In this document: positions 32,355 to 40,586 of the stretch, in pieces | Layout of the letters: each line of letters opens with the position of its first letter | Numbering within the stretch: the stretch's first letter is position 1 | Assembly: GCA_902800585.1 (NCBI GenBank) | Contig: CADCEW010000033.1 | Location: 1 to 40,586 of the forward strand | DNA length: 40,586 nt | Direction of reading: 5' to 3' | Origin: an uncultured Prevotellaceae bacterium | GTDB taxonomy: Bacteria; Bacteroidota; Bacteroidia; Bacteroidales; Bacteroidaceae | The notes under the pieces: model-generated | Database searches by the model: none | What the model was told of the DNA's origin: nothing | The model's input: only the letters and a program-made list of their open reading frames with translations | Translations under genes and position numbers: made by a program

Positions 32355-33682
32355 ACCTCTTCTCCTATTAAGGTTGCACTTGTACTATTAATAATCTTCA
32401 CACGCACCGTCTCCCCAATATGATGACGGCCTTTGTCAAACACCACCATCTTATTCTGTTCTGTACGTCCACAGACTTGCTGGCGACTGCGCTTAGAGAA
32501 TCCTTCCACCAAGACATCGAATTCCTTTCCCTCGTCTTTCTTATTCTGTTGAGCGGAGATTTCCGTCTGCAAAGCAATCAGTTCATTGAGTCTGCGAATC
32601 TTCTCCTCCTCAGGAACATCATCAGGCAGATGCTTTGAAGCATAAGTGCCTGGACGCTCTGAGTACTTAAACATAAAGGCAGAGTCATAGCCAACCTCAC
32701 GCATTAAGTCTAAACTAAGCTGATGGTCCTCCTCCGTTTCAGAGTGATAGCCTACAAAGATATCTGTAGAGAGTCCGCAGTCGGGAATGATACGACGAAT
32801 GGCTGCCACACGGTCCATGTACCATTCACGAGTATATTTGCGGTTCATCAGTTTCAGGATCCTGTCTGAGCCACTCTGTACAGGCAGATGAATATGTTTA
32901 CAGACATTCGGCATCTCCGCAATAACACGTAGTGTCTCGTCACTCATATCCTTTGGATGGGAGGTCGTGAAACGGATGCGCATTTGAGGGGCCTCTTCCG
33001 CGACACGGCGTAAAAGTCCAGGAAAATCTAGTTTTTCTAGACGATAGCTGTTTACATTCTGCCCTAACAGAGTCACCTCCTTGAAACCACGGTCTCTGAG
33101 GTCTCGCACTTCACGCAGAATACTCTCCACATCTCTTGAACGCTCCCTGCCACGAGTATAGGGTACAATACAATAATGACAGAAATTGTTACAGCCTCGC
33201 ATGATACTGACGAAACCGCCAATCTTTGCTCCATGCAACCGCTGTGGCACTATGTCCTTATAGGTCTCGGAAGTCGACAACTCTATATTCATCGCCTTAT
33301 GTCCTGTCTCTGCCTGTGCTATCAGGTCAGGCAGGGAGAGATAGGCATCAGGACCAGCCACCAGGTCGCAGTGATGATGTTCCAGCAGGTCATCCTTCAC
33401 CCGTTCTGCCATGCAGCCTAACACACCGATGATAAGAGGATTTTGGTCTTTTACTTTTTTACCTTTCTCCCTTCTTACCTTTTCTGCACTAAGTGCCTCC
33501 AGCCGGTGGTAGATCTTCTGTTCGGCATTGTCCCTCACAGAGCAGGTGTTCAGGAAGACAGCATCCGCCTCCTCCAACTGTTCTGTGGTCTCATAGCCAG
33601 CCATCTGCATGACACTTGCCACGACCTCTGAGTCGGCAACGTTCATCTGACAACCGTAGGTCTCTATATAGAGCTTTTTCAT
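32351..33682 (-). CDS. miaB: tRNA-2-methylthio-N6-dimethylallyladenosine synthase
   Basis: 443 residues, full length. The N-terminal methylthiotransferase domain carries its three cluster cysteines at 11 (GCQMN), 47 (NTCSVRDNAEQ) and 90 (LGCMAERVK). The radical SAM motif CX3CX2C is at 164/168/171 in RGCNNFCHYCIVPYTRGRE. A TRAM domain closes the protein (FSKRSRQQVCGRTEQNKMVV). It methylthiolates i6A37 in tRNAs reading UNN codons. The CSVR.NAEQK and VPYTRGRERSR strings separate MiaB from RimO and MtaB. It heads the operon miaB, ABC exporter, LtaS-like. A TACCTTTG box lies 20 bases upstream, divergent from the 33792 gene. Confidence 0.95.
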   Translation of the reverse strand: MKKLYIETYGCQMNVADSEVVASVMQMAGYETTEQLEEADAVFLNTCSVRDNAEQKIYHRLEALSAEKVRREKGKKVKDQNPLIIGVLGCMAERVKDDLLEHHHCDLVAGPDAYLSLPDLIAQAETGHKAMNIELSTSETYKDIVPQRLHGAKIGGFVSIMRGCNNFCHYCIVPYTRGRERSRDVESILREVRDLRDRGFKEVTLLGQNVNSYRLEKLDFPGLLRRVAEEAPQMRIRFTTSHPKDMSDETLRVIAEMPNVCKHIHLPVQSGSDRILKLMNRKYTREWYMDRVAAIRRIIPDCGLSTDIFVGYHSETEEDHQLSLDLMREVGYDSAFMFKYSERPGTYASKHLPDDVPEEEKIRRLNELIALQTEISAQQNKKDEGKEFDVLVEGFSKRSRQQVCGRTEQNKMVVFDKGRHHIGETVRVKIINSTSATLIGEEV

Positions 33683-33702
33683 TTTCGGCCTAATTTTGCA
33701 TG

Positions 33703-33710
33703 CAAAGGTA
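33703..33710 (-). promoter_or_regulatory. -7 box of the miaB operon
   Basis: Minus-strand TACCTTTG (33710-33703) matches the consensus, 20 bases before the miaB ATG. No TTG at the -33 distance. Confidence 0.6.
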
Positions 33711-33729
33711 CGATTTTTTAAGTAAAGAT

Positions 33730-33759
33730 TTGTCAGTTACACTATTTTTTGTATTTTTG
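33730..33759 (+). promoter_or_regulatory. Promoter of the 17-residue-repeat protein gene
   Basis: TTG at 33730-33732, 19 bases, then TATTTTTG at 33752-33759. The ATG follows after 32 bases, a longer leader than its neighbours, with GGAGAG nine bases before the start. Confidence 0.7.
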
Positions 33760-33791
33760 CACCGATATTAACCCTAAACAGGAGAGAAAAG

Positions 33792-34202
33792 ATGAAGATT
33801 CTACGTGTTTTATTCGCCTTTATGATGGTGATGATGGTATCTGGAGCAAGTGCACAGACCGTCTATAACAGCAACGGTAGCAGTTGCGGTAAGATTGAAA
33901 GCAATGGTACTGTTCGTAATGGAAATGGTAGCAGTATCGGAAAGATTGACAGTGACGGTACAGTACGTAACGGTAATGGTTCCAGCATCGGAAAGATTGA
34001 CAGAGACGGTACTATTCGCAATGGTAATGGCTCCAGCATCGGAAAAGTAGATCGTGATGGTACAGTACGTAATGGTAATGGTTCCAGCATTGGAAAAGTA
34101 GAAAGCGACGGTACGGTACGTAATGGAAATGGGAGCAGTATCGGAAAGGTATCAGGAGTACCCAAGGAATGGGCAGCCGCTTATTTCTTCTTTTTCTTTT
34201 AA
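33792..34202 (+). CDS. Secreted 17-residue-repeat protein (possible beta-flower type)
   Basis: 136 residues. Signal peptide with cleavage after SAQ (residue 22). Residues 28-122 are five full copies and one partial copy of a 17-residue unit, NGSSIGKIDSDGTVRNG, varying at few positions. The C-terminus is VPKEWAAAYFFFFF. A short-repeat body with a WAA...FFF end resembles small exported Bacteroidota proteins named 5-fold beta-flower protein; five units here fit that idea, but I give it as a tentative link. Its function is unknown; a surface or periplasmic beta-structure is likely. It has its own promoter and a strong terminator, so it is a single-gene unit. Confidence 0.75.
   Translation: MKILRVLFAFMMVMMVSGASAQTVYNSNGSSCGKIESNGTVRNGNGSSIGKIDSDGTVRNGNGSSIGKIDRDGTIRNGNGSSIGKVDRDGTVRNGNGSSIGKVESDGTVRNGNGSSIGKVSGVPKEWAAAYFFFFF
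33873..34157 (+). repeat. 51-bp tandem repeat coding for the 17-residue units
   Basis: Five 51-base units plus a 30-base partial unit, in frame, starting at 33873, 33924, 33975, 34026, 34077 and 34128. Units three and four are closest in DNA (GGTTCCAGCAT/GGCTCCAGCAT cores). Whole-unit gain or loss would keep the frame. Confidence 0.85.
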
Positions 34203-34227
34203 GAGAAATGTGTGAAAAAAGAAAAAT

Positions 34228-34259
34228 CCTGCAAAGTATGGCGCCTTGCAGGTTTTTTT
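34228..34259 (+). terminator. Rho-independent terminator of the repeat-protein gene
   Basis: CCTGCAA (34228-34234) pairs with TTGCAGG (34246-34252), followed directly by seven T (34253-34259). It is 25 bases past the stop codon, and the next promoter's -7 box begins two bases after the T-run. Confidence 0.9.
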
Positions 34260-34260
34260 G

Positions 34261-34268
34261 TACCTTTG
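34261..34268 (+). promoter_or_regulatory. -7 box of the DUF3737 operon
   Basis: TACCTTTG at 34261-34268 matches the consensus and touches the upstream terminator. The gene ATG is at 34296. Any -33 element would lie within the terminator stem. Confidence 0.6.
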
Positions 34269-34295
34269 CACTCATGAGTACTAACAAAAAACAAC

Positions 34296-35141
34296 ATGAA
34301 ACTAATTAAAGACTTAGAATTTGGTGGAGAACGTCCGTTATTTGCTTCTCATGACCTAAGGTTGGAGCATATCACAATTACGGACGGAGAAAGTGGTATC
34401 AAACAATGCCAACACATAGAGGCAAAAGATTGTCGTTTCTACGGCAAATATCCCTGGTGGCATGTAGATGGCGCACTGATTGAGGATTGTTATTTCGCAT
34501 TAGGATCACGATCTGCCATCTGGTACACTAACGACCTCGTGATGCGTCGTTGTCGTATTGATGCCCCTAAGTTCTTCCGTGAGATGAGAAACGTGGAACT
34601 GGAGGATGTGCAGCTCTTGGATGCTGACGAGACATTCTGGAAGGTGGACGGGCTGAGGCTGAAGAATGTCTGTCTGCATGGCGGAACCTATCCGTTTATG
34701 TTCTCGAAGAATATCTACGTTGACGGACTGGAGAGTGATTCGAAGTATGTGTTCCAGTATTGTCAGAACGTGGAGGTACACCATGCCAAAATTGTGACAA
34801 AGGACTCCTTCTGGGAGTGTGAGAATGTGACTATCTATGACTCTGTCTTAGATGGTGAGTATCTTGCATGGCACTCAAAGAATGTACGGCTCGTCAATTG
34901 TCATCTGGCAGGAGAACAACTACTCTGCTATGCCGATAATCTTGTCTTGGAGAACTGTACCATAGACAAGGCATGTGACCGTATGTTTGAATACTCAACA
35001 GTAAAAGCAGACATCCGTGGACATATTGAAAATATCAAGAATCCTACCAGTGGACATATCATTGCTGACAGTATCGGTTCGATTACTATCGACGAAAATG
35101 TGCAGCAACCAAATAATTGTGTGATTGAAACAAGAAAATGA
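34296..35141 (+). CDS. DUF3737 family beta-helix protein
   Basis: 281 residues, no signal peptide. It starts MKLIKDLEFGGERPLFASHD and is built of short strand repeats such as ECENVTIYDSVLDGEYLAWH and NVRLVNCHLAGEQLLCYADN, a right-handed beta-helix pattern like pectate lyases. The family DUF3737 is widespread in gut Bacteroidota and Firmicutes and has no proven reaction. It is encoded directly before a MalY/PatB-type aminotransferase gene, overlapping it by ATGA; similar pairing in other genomes would hint at shared expression. It is the first gene of a three-gene operon. An 11-codon ORF from 34274 overlaps its start and is probably chance. Confidence 0.85.
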   Translation: MKLIKDLEFGGERPLFASHDLRLEHITITDGESGIKQCQHIEAKDCRFYGKYPWWHVDGALIEDCYFALGSRSAIWYTNDLVMRRCRIDAPKFFREMRNVELEDVQLLDADETFWKVDGLRLKNVCLHGGTYPFMFSKNIYVDGLESDSKYVFQYCQNVEVHHAKIVTKDSFWECENVTIYDSVLDGEYLAWHSKNVRLVNCHLAGEQLLCYADNLVLENCTIDKACDRMFEYSTVKADIRGHIENIKNPTSGHIIADSIGSITIDENVQQPNNCVIETRK

Positions 35142-36237
35142 AATATAACTTTGACGAACTCATTGAGAGGAGAGGTACTGGTTGTGTGAAATGGGATGAA
35201 AGTCTTAACGACGTCATTCCTCTTTGGGTTGCAGACATGGACTTTTCCGTAGCTCCTGCTATCCTTGAAGCCATCAGGCAACGTGCCAAACATCCTGTCT
35301 TTGGTTACACTTTTGTGCAAGACGATTATTATGAGTCTGTCATCTCCTGGTTTAATCGCCGTCATAGATGGACCATTCAACGGGAATGGATGCTCTACAC
35401 TACTGGTGTTGTTCCTGCCATGTCATGTGTCATTAAGGCTCTGACTGTTTCTTTTCTTCCATCCGCAACAACGGCTGTGAGGTCTTGGAGAATCAATTGG
35501 CAAGAAAAAATAATTCCTTTGAGATTGACTGGAATGACTTTGAGATAAAATGTGCGGATGAGAAGACAACCGTCTTCCTACTATGTAATCCTCATAACCC
35601 TACAGGAAGAGTTTGGACAAAGGAAGAATTAGAGCAAATGCGAGACATCTGTCATCAGCATCATGTCCGCATCATTAGTGATGAAATTCACTGTGAGCTC
35701 ATCATGCCTGGATACCATTTCTGTCCAATGGGTATCGTAGACTCTGAGGCCATCATTCTCAACTCGCCCTCTAAGTCGTTTAATATCGCAGGACTGCAAA
35801 TAGCGAATATCATTTGCCAGGATGCAGAGATTCGTCGCCGTATTGACCGTGCTATCAATATCAATGAGGTATGCGATGTCAATCCCTTTGCCCCTGAAGC
35901 TGTTAAGGCTGCTTATAACGAGAGTGAGGAATGGATAGACGAATTAAACCAATACTTATGGCAAAATTATCAGATACTTAATCTTTTCTTTTCCAAGGAG
36001 TTGCCACAATGCAAAGTCTGTAAATTGGAAGGCACCTATCTGGTCTGGATAGATGTTTCTGCTTTGGGTGAACCTGTCGAACAACTATGTGAACATCTGC
36101 TCAATAAAGGTAAAGTCTGGGTAAATCCTGGGACGATGTATGGAACAGAAAGTGGAAAGGGTTATATCCGTATCAATATTGCCTGTCCTAGAAATCGCTT
36201 AATAGAAGGTCTAAAACGAATAAAAGCAACAATATGA
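35138..36237 (+). pseudogene. MalY/PatB-type aminotransferase (cystathionine beta-lyase), broken by an internal deletion
   Basis: The first frame (35138 on) reads IPLWVADMDFSVAPAILEAI, YTTGVVPAMSCVIKAL, as in MalY/PatB. At 35443-35446 it leaves the family sequence and stops at 35548. The second frame picks up at CFFSSIRNNGCEV and runs to 36237, with LLCNPHNPTGRVW, SDEIHCELI, the PLP lysine in SPSKSFNIAGLQ, and YIRINIACPR. Members normally have about 15 residues (a PGxKV...TPVYN segment) between KAL and CFF, so roughly 43 bases are missing and the frame shifts. Intact, it would be about 380 residues, a PLP enzyme cleaving cystathionine or cysteine conjugates. It overlaps both neighbours by ATGA. 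A protein of 250 residues from ATG 35485 would lack the substrate-binding N-terminus. Confidence 0.87.
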
Positions 36238-38120
36238 AACAAAGAAATGAAGTAAACACATGGTCAATCACATGGGGTATACTGATGGCTGTACTTTTCT
36301 CAGCGGCAGCTGCTTATTTAGGATTGAAAGTTGGACAAGTATTTGAAGCAGCTATTCCCATCGCTATCATTGCAGTCGGTGTTTCTGCGGCTGCTAAACG
36401 TTCCAATGCCTTGCGTGAGAATGTAATCATTCAAAGTATTGGTGCCTGTTCAGGAGCCGTGGTGGCAGGTGCCATCTTTACCCTGCCAGCCATCTATATC
36501 TTACAGGCGAAATATCCAGAGATGTCAGCCGACTTCCTGAAAATCTTTATAGCTTCGTTATTAGGCGGAGTTCTTGGCATCCTGTTCCTGATTCCTTTCC
36601 GTAAATTTTTTGTAGAGGCTCCACAAGAGCAATTCCCTTTTCCTGAGGCTACGGCAACAACACAAGTATTGAAGAGTGGTAATGAAGGAAGTAGTCAGGC
36701 TAGGCCCTTACTCTTTGCAGGTCTCATTGGCGGACTCTATGATTTTGTCATCGCCACTTTTGGATGGTGGAACGAGAATGTTACTAGTAGAATGATTCCT
36801 TATGGAGAAGACCTTGCAGAGAAAGCAAAATTGGTGTTTAAGAACAATACAGGTGCCGCTATATTGGGCTTAGGTTATATTGTAGGCTTCCGTTATGCAC
36901 TAATCATTACCCTCGGTTCCCTGTTTGTCTGGTGGATATTTGTACCGGCAATGGCACTGGTTTTCCCTGACGTCATACTTAATCAATGGAATCCTGCCAT
37001 CACGACGACTGTAGGTGATATGTCACCTGAACAAATCTTCACTTCATATGGTAAGTCTATCGGTATCGGAGCCATTGCGATGGCAGGTATCATCGGTATC
37101 ATCAAGTCATGGGGTGTTATTAAGAGTGCGGTAGGATTAGTGGGTTCTCAGAATAATCAGAGTAATCAGAATAATCAGAGTTTTCCGATTTCTCAAGATC
37201 TGCCTTTCAAGTTCATTGCTATTGCCTCTGTTATTACCCTCTTGATAACCTTCCTTTTCTTCTGGTTTGGGGTGATGGATGGCAATCTATTATTTGCTGC
37301 TGTTGCTATTATCCTGACAGCTGTCATTGCTTTCTTGTTTACGACAGTAGCTGCTAATGCCATTGCTATTGTAGGTTCGAATCCTGTATCGGGCATGACA
37401 CTGATGACACTGATTCTTGCTTCTGTTGTCTTGGTTGCTGTAGGACTGAAAGGAACGGGCGGAATGGTGGCTGCACTTATCATGGGTGGTGTGGTGTGTA
37501 CGGCACTCTCCATGGCAGGTTCTTTCATTACCGACTTGAAGATTGGTTATTGGACAGATACGTTACCCAAGAAACAGGAGACATGGAAATTCTTAGGAAC
37601 ACTGGTATCTGCTGCCACTGTTGGTGGTGTGATGATGTTGCTCAACGAGACTTATGGTTTTGCCTCGGGTACTCTTGCTGCTCCACAGGCCAATGCAATG
37701 GCTGCCGTCATTGATCCATTGATGAACGGAGTCGGTGCTCCTTGGATTTTGTATGCCATTGGTGCCGCTATCGCTATCATCCTGACGCTATGTAAAGTTC
37801 CCGCTCTTGCTTTTGCCTTGGGTATGTTCATTCCTCTAGAACTCAATGTACCCTTGGTGATAGGCGGAGCCGTCAACTGGTACGTCACCACTCGTAGTAA
37901 AGACGAAACCATCAACAAAAAACGTGGTGAGAAAGGTAATCTCATCGCCTCAGGCTTCATAGCCGGCGGTGCTTTGATGGGAGTCATCAGTGCTTTGTTA
38001 CGCTTCAGTGGTATCCAGTTTGACTACGCGGAATGGTGGAGTAATCCTCTGAGTGAACTACTCTCTCTTGTAGCGTATATCCTTTTGATTATCTATTTCG
38101 TCAGAGCAACAAAGGAATAA
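36234..38120 (+). CDS. Oligopeptide transporter, OPT family
   Basis: 628 residues with about fifteen transmembrane helices. It has the start [55 protein letters not shown] and [15 protein letters not shown], typical of bacterial OPT/YSL proteins. These are proton-coupled inner membrane carriers for small peptides or metal chelates. The substrate is unknown. A cytoplasmic or periplasmic loop near 302-316 ([13 protein letters not shown]) is encoded by a 9-bp repeat. It overlaps the aminotransferase gene by ATGA, so peptide or amino-acid uptake and breakdown may be linked. Its 3' end overlaps the convergent fucosidase gene by 28 bases. Confidence 0.92.
   Translation: MKQRNEVNTWSITWGILMAVLFSAAAAYLGLKVGQVFEAAIPIAIIAVGVSAAAKRSNALRENVIIQSIGACSGAVVAGAIFTLPAIYILQAKYPEMSADFLKIFIASLLGGVLGILFLIPFRKFFVEAPQEQFPFPEATATTQVLKSGNEGSSQARPLLFAGLIGGLYDFVIATFGWWNENVTSRMIPYGEDLAEKAKLVFKNNTGAAILGLGYIVGFRYALIITLGSLFVWWIFVPAMALVFPDVILNQWNPAITTTVGDMSPEQIFTSYGKSIGIGAIAMAGIIGIIKSWGVIKSAVGLVGSQNNQSNQNNQSFPISQDLPFKFIAIASVITLLITFLFFWFGVMDGNLLFAAVAIILTAVIAFLFTTVAANAIAIVGSNPVSGMTLMTLILASVVLVAVGLKGTGGMVAALIMGGVVCTALSMAGSFITDLKIGYWTDTLPKKQETWKFLGTLVSAATVGGVMMLLNETYGFASGTLAAPQANAMAAVIDPLMNGVGAPWILYAIGAAIAIILTLCKVPALAFALGMFIPLELNVPLVIGGAVNWYVTTRSKDETINKKRGEKGNLIASGFIAGGALMGVISALLRFSGIQFDYAEWWSNPLSELLSLVAYILLIIYFVRATKE
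37148..37183 (+). repeat. 9-bp tandem repeat in the OPT transporter gene
   Basis: TCAGAATAA and TCAGAGTAA alternate for three units, then TCAGAGTTT. They encode a Gln/Asn/Ser loop, and unit changes would keep the frame. Confidence 0.75.
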
Positions 38121-40552
38121 CGCTTTCCAGGCTGTGTCGCAATATCGTATTCATAGATTTTGCGGACAGCAAGGGAAGGAACTTCTTTGAGTTCTTCAGA
38201 TAGCAAAGGATTTTTGATCAATGCAGGGGCATAGAGCGCATTTGGACAAGCACCCTTTGCATCTTTTAATTCTTTGCCTTTCAAGGGGACATAGGAACGG
38301 ATACGGAGGACACCACCAATGGTAGAAAGTATCTCTGCTTGTTGTAAAGTACCTTCTTTCCATTCTATGCTGACCTCAAAGCCACCACGAGCTCGCAAAC
38401 CCCTTACTTTTCCTTCCGACCATACATCAGGTAGGGCAGGCAACAGATGAACGGCTCCGTCATGACTCTGCAACAACATCTCAGCAATACCTGCAGCACA
38501 TCCGAAGTTTCCATCAATCTGGAAAGGTGGATGGGCATCAAACAAGTTCGGATAGGTACGCCCGTCAGGATATTCCCTCATCTGCGAGTCATCGGGCAGC
38601 AGATGCAGCATATTAGAAAGGATTCGGAAAGCATGATTGCCGTCTAACATACGTGCCCAAAAATTAATCTTCCAACCTAAACTCCATCCCGTTGCCATAT
38701 CGCCACGTTGATTCAATGTGTTGGCTGCTGCGGCAAAAAGTTCTGGATGAGAATAAGGGGATATCTGATTGGAAGGATAAAGTCCATAAAGATGGGAGAT
38801 ATGACGATGCTCATCTTTGGGATCATCCCCATCTTGCAACCATTCTTGCAATTGACCATAGCGTCCTATCTGCATAGGAGGCAACTGACTGATGGCCTGT
38901 TGGAGTCTCTGGGCATATGCCTCATCGTTCTCTCCTAATACATTCATCGCCTTCAAGGTATTCGACAATACGTCAAATACTATCTGATTATCCATCGTGG
39001 AACCTGCGGTCACTGTGGTTTGCTTACCCATGGGACCATGTTCTGGAGAGACGGTAGGTACTGTCATTAGCCATCCATATTTAGGGTGACGCTGCATATA
39101 ATCCAACAAGAAGTCGGCTGCCCCTTTCATTATAGGATAATTCTCACGTAGGAACTGCTTGTCACCAGTAAACAAATAATGTTGCCAAAGATGAGTCGTC
39201 AGCCAGGCTCCACCTGTTGGAAACATACCCCATGTGGTGCCGTCGATGGGACCAGCTACACGCCACAGGTCTGTATTATGATGGGCTACCCATCCACCAC
39301 AACCATACATTACCTGAGCTGTCTCTGCACCCGTATGACTCAGGTCACGAATCATCGAGAACAAGGGTTGCTGCGTCTCTGCAAGATTACCCACCAAAGC
39401 AGGCCAGTAGTTCATTTCGGCATTGATATTGATAGTGTACTTTGAATCCCAAGGTGCATTGAGTTTATCATTCCATACGCCTTGCAGGTTGGCAGGCTGT
39501 CCTCCTGGCTGGGAAGACGAAATGAGCAGATAACGTCCATATTGGAACATCAGTGATACCATACCCCAATCCTTGCTGCCAGCAAAATGAGCCAAGCGTT
39601 GGTCTGTGGGAAGGTCTGAGGCATCCATTCCACCTAACGACAAACTGACACGATTATATTGCTCTTGGTATTTCTTCAGGTGACGAGCATACAACTCCTT
39701 GTAGTTCTTGTCGCTGACAGAGGCGATGGTCTGTTGGGTTATTTCTGAAGGATGACCGCTAATATCCTGATAATTTACAAAATTAGTGGCAGCAGTGATA
39801 TAGATGGTTGCCTCAGTAGCACCTTTAACTACTATCATATCAGGTGTGTTATCCCATTGACCGTCACTCTTTACCAAGGCACGGATTTCTGCAGTCAGTC
39901 CACCTGGGATTCCTTCTTGCTCTACGTTCTGAACGGTAGCTACTAATTCTCCGTCTTTCACATGACTACTGTTCTTGAGTCCCGAGCACCAATGGGCTAA
40001 CGAGAAGTCCAATTTACCTTTTTTGTCTGCCTTCAGACGCATCACGATGACATTGTCGGCTTGTGAGGCAAAGACTTCGCGCGTATAGGTAACGCCATTC
40101 AGATTGTTTTTGAAAGTTGTGGTACAAACGGCATCTTCCAGATTCAATTCACGACGAAAATGGGAGGTTTGTTCGAAATCAATGCCACCATATAATTCCA
40201 GTCTACCCAACGGCAAGAAGCGCATGCCGTGAGGACCTTTGAAGAAATACTTGTCAAGGATGGTATGTGCCGCTTCTTCCTTACCTTCAAAAATAGAGTC
40301 ACGTACCTCTTGCAGATGTACCTTCGCCTCAGGGCTGTTATTGTTGTGAGGTGAGCCACTCCAAAAAGTTTCCTCGTTCAGTTGGATGGTCTCACCGTCT
40401 GTCTGTCCATATATCATCGCACCCAAATGGGAGTTACCAATGGGCAATGCCTCCAGCCAGTTTGTCGCAGGTTTGTTATACCAAAGCTTTTCTTGCGCTT
40501 CCGCTGTCCAGAGCGTAGTTGATAATAATAAGGTTAGCAGGATTTTTTTCAT
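38093..40552 (-). CDS. Alpha-L-fucosidase, GH95
   Basis: 819 residues, full length. Signal peptide [20 protein letters not shown], so exported. An N-terminal beta domain ([15 protein letters not shown]) leads into the (alpha/alpha)6 barrel. Residues matching the AfcA active site are Asn 375 and Asn 377 in [13 protein letters not shown], Glu 504 in VSPEHG, and Asp 680 in [10 protein letters not shown]95 enzymes invert and release alpha-1,2-linked L-fucose (some take L-galactose) from host glycans or plant xyloglucan. No SusCD pair, sulfatase or other glycosidase is next to it, so it stands alone in this window. Its 3' end overlaps the OPT gene by 28 bases. The promoter is off or near the right edge. 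Confidence 0.93.
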   Translation of the reverse strand: MKKILLTLLLSTTLWTAEAQEKLWYNKPATNWLEALPIGNSHLGAMIYGQTDGETIQLNEETFWSGSPHNNNSPEAKVHLQEVRDSIFEGKEEAAHTILDKYFFKGPHGMRFLPLGRLELYGGIDFEQTSHFRRELNLEDAVCTTTFKNNLNGVTYTREVFASQADNVIVMRLKADKKGKLDFSLAHWCSGLKNSSHVKDGELVATVQNVEQEGIPGGLTAEIRALVKSDGQWDNTPDMIVVKGATEATIYITAATNFVNYQDISGHPSEITQQTIASVSDKNYKELYARHLKKYQEQYNRVSLSLGGMDASDLPTDQRLAHFAGSKDWGMVSLMFQYGRYLLISSSQPGGQPANLQGVWNDKLNAPWDSKYTININAEMNYWPALVGNLAETQQPLFSMIRDLSHTGAETAQVMYGCGGWVAHHNTDLWRVAGPIDGTTWGMFPTGGAWLTTHLWQHYLFTGDKQFLRENYPIMKGAADFLLDYMQRHPKYGWLMTVPTVSPEHGPMGKQTTVTAGSTMDNQIVFDVLSNTLKAMNVLGENDEAYAQRLQQAISQLPPMQIGRYGQLQEWLQDGDDPKDEHRHISHLYGLYPSNQISPYSHPELFAAAANTLNQRGDMATGWSLGWKINFWARMLDGNHAFRILSNMLHLLPDDSQMREYPDGRTYPNLFDAHPPFQIDGNFGCAAGIAEMLLQSHDGAVHLLPALPDVWSEGKVRGLRARGGFEVSIEWKEGTLQQAEILSTIGGVLRIRSYVPLKGKELKDAKGACPNALYAPALIKNPLLSEELKEVPSLAVRKIYEYDIATQPGKRYSFVALTK

Positions 40553-40586
40553 ATCTGAGTTTATTGATTCATTAATTCCAATGCAC

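Noticed and set aside
34274-34309. 11-codon upstream ORF overlapping the DUF3737 start
   Set aside because: Very short and low complexity; it could be a leader peptide but nothing beyond its position supports it.
35485-36237. Separate short aminotransferase gene
   Set aside because: Family sequence extends upstream of the ATG at 35485 to CFFSSIRNNG in the same frame, so this is the rear part of one broken gene.

Overview
The window is chromosomal DNA from a member of the Bacteroidota, most like Prevotella/Segatella. The basis is the repeated Bacteroidota promoter signature (TTG about 19-20 bases upstream of TAnnTTTG) in front of many genes, the absence of Shine-Dalgarno sites, and the gene families present: a KorA with fused gamma/alpha domains, an Oar-like TonB-dependent receptor, a TPR-membrane-AraC regulator, a TGS/uridine-kinase fusion, YARHG proteins and a GH95 fucosidase. 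No rRNA, tRNA, CRISPR array, phage gene or transposase was seen.

Layout. 1-992: 5' part of korA (minus). 1143-4436: minus-strand run of small exported proteins, including three YARHG-domain paralogues, one interrupted by an in-frame amber codon, plus a lipoprotein. 4601-8044: a 22-bp tandem array at the 3' end of a TPR/AraC regulator gene, followed on the same strand by a nucleoside kinase. 8133-15280 (plus): Na/Pi cotransporter, a frame-broken TonB-dependent receptor, and an outer-membrane-type HhH/beta-barrel protein. 15277-30521: a surface-glycan region with a GT4, WecE/RffA-type sugar transaminase, GtrA flippase, four GT2-fold enzymes or relatives, GT90, GT11-like, GT87, a SUMF1-like protein, two LTA-synthase-like phosphotransferases and an LpxL-like acyltransferase. 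30525-33682: an MsbA-like ABC exporter and MiaB, in one operon with the second LTA-synthase-like gene. 33792-34202: an exported 17-residue-repeat protein. 34296-38120: a tightly overlapping operon of DUF3737, a frame-broken MalY/PatB-type aminotransferase and an OPT transporter. 38093-40552 (minus): GH95 alpha-L-fucosidase.

How the genes fit together (inference). The 15-33 kb block looks like a lipooligosaccharide or other lipid-linked surface-glycan assembly and decoration locus. WecE would supply a TDP-aminosugar, the GtrA/GT2 pair a polyprenyl-linked sugar, GT90/GT11/GT2/GT87/DUF6492 would build or trim the glycan, the LtaS-like enzymes would add phospho-substituents in the periplasm, and the acyltransferase and MsbA-like exporter would handle the lipid anchor. 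The middle of this block is visibly more AT-rich than the flanks.

The most unusual signals are non-coding: 7-bp-period repeats covering the -33 region of three promoters and recurring inside two genes and two intergenic gaps; two different 22-bp-period arrays, one folding into mutually exclusive hairpins; and a near-perfect inverted-repeat bidirectional promoter at 17660-17692. Two genes (the receptor and the aminotransferase) each carry one internal deletion of roughly 40-45 bases that shifts the frame. These may be real lesions or assembly faults.
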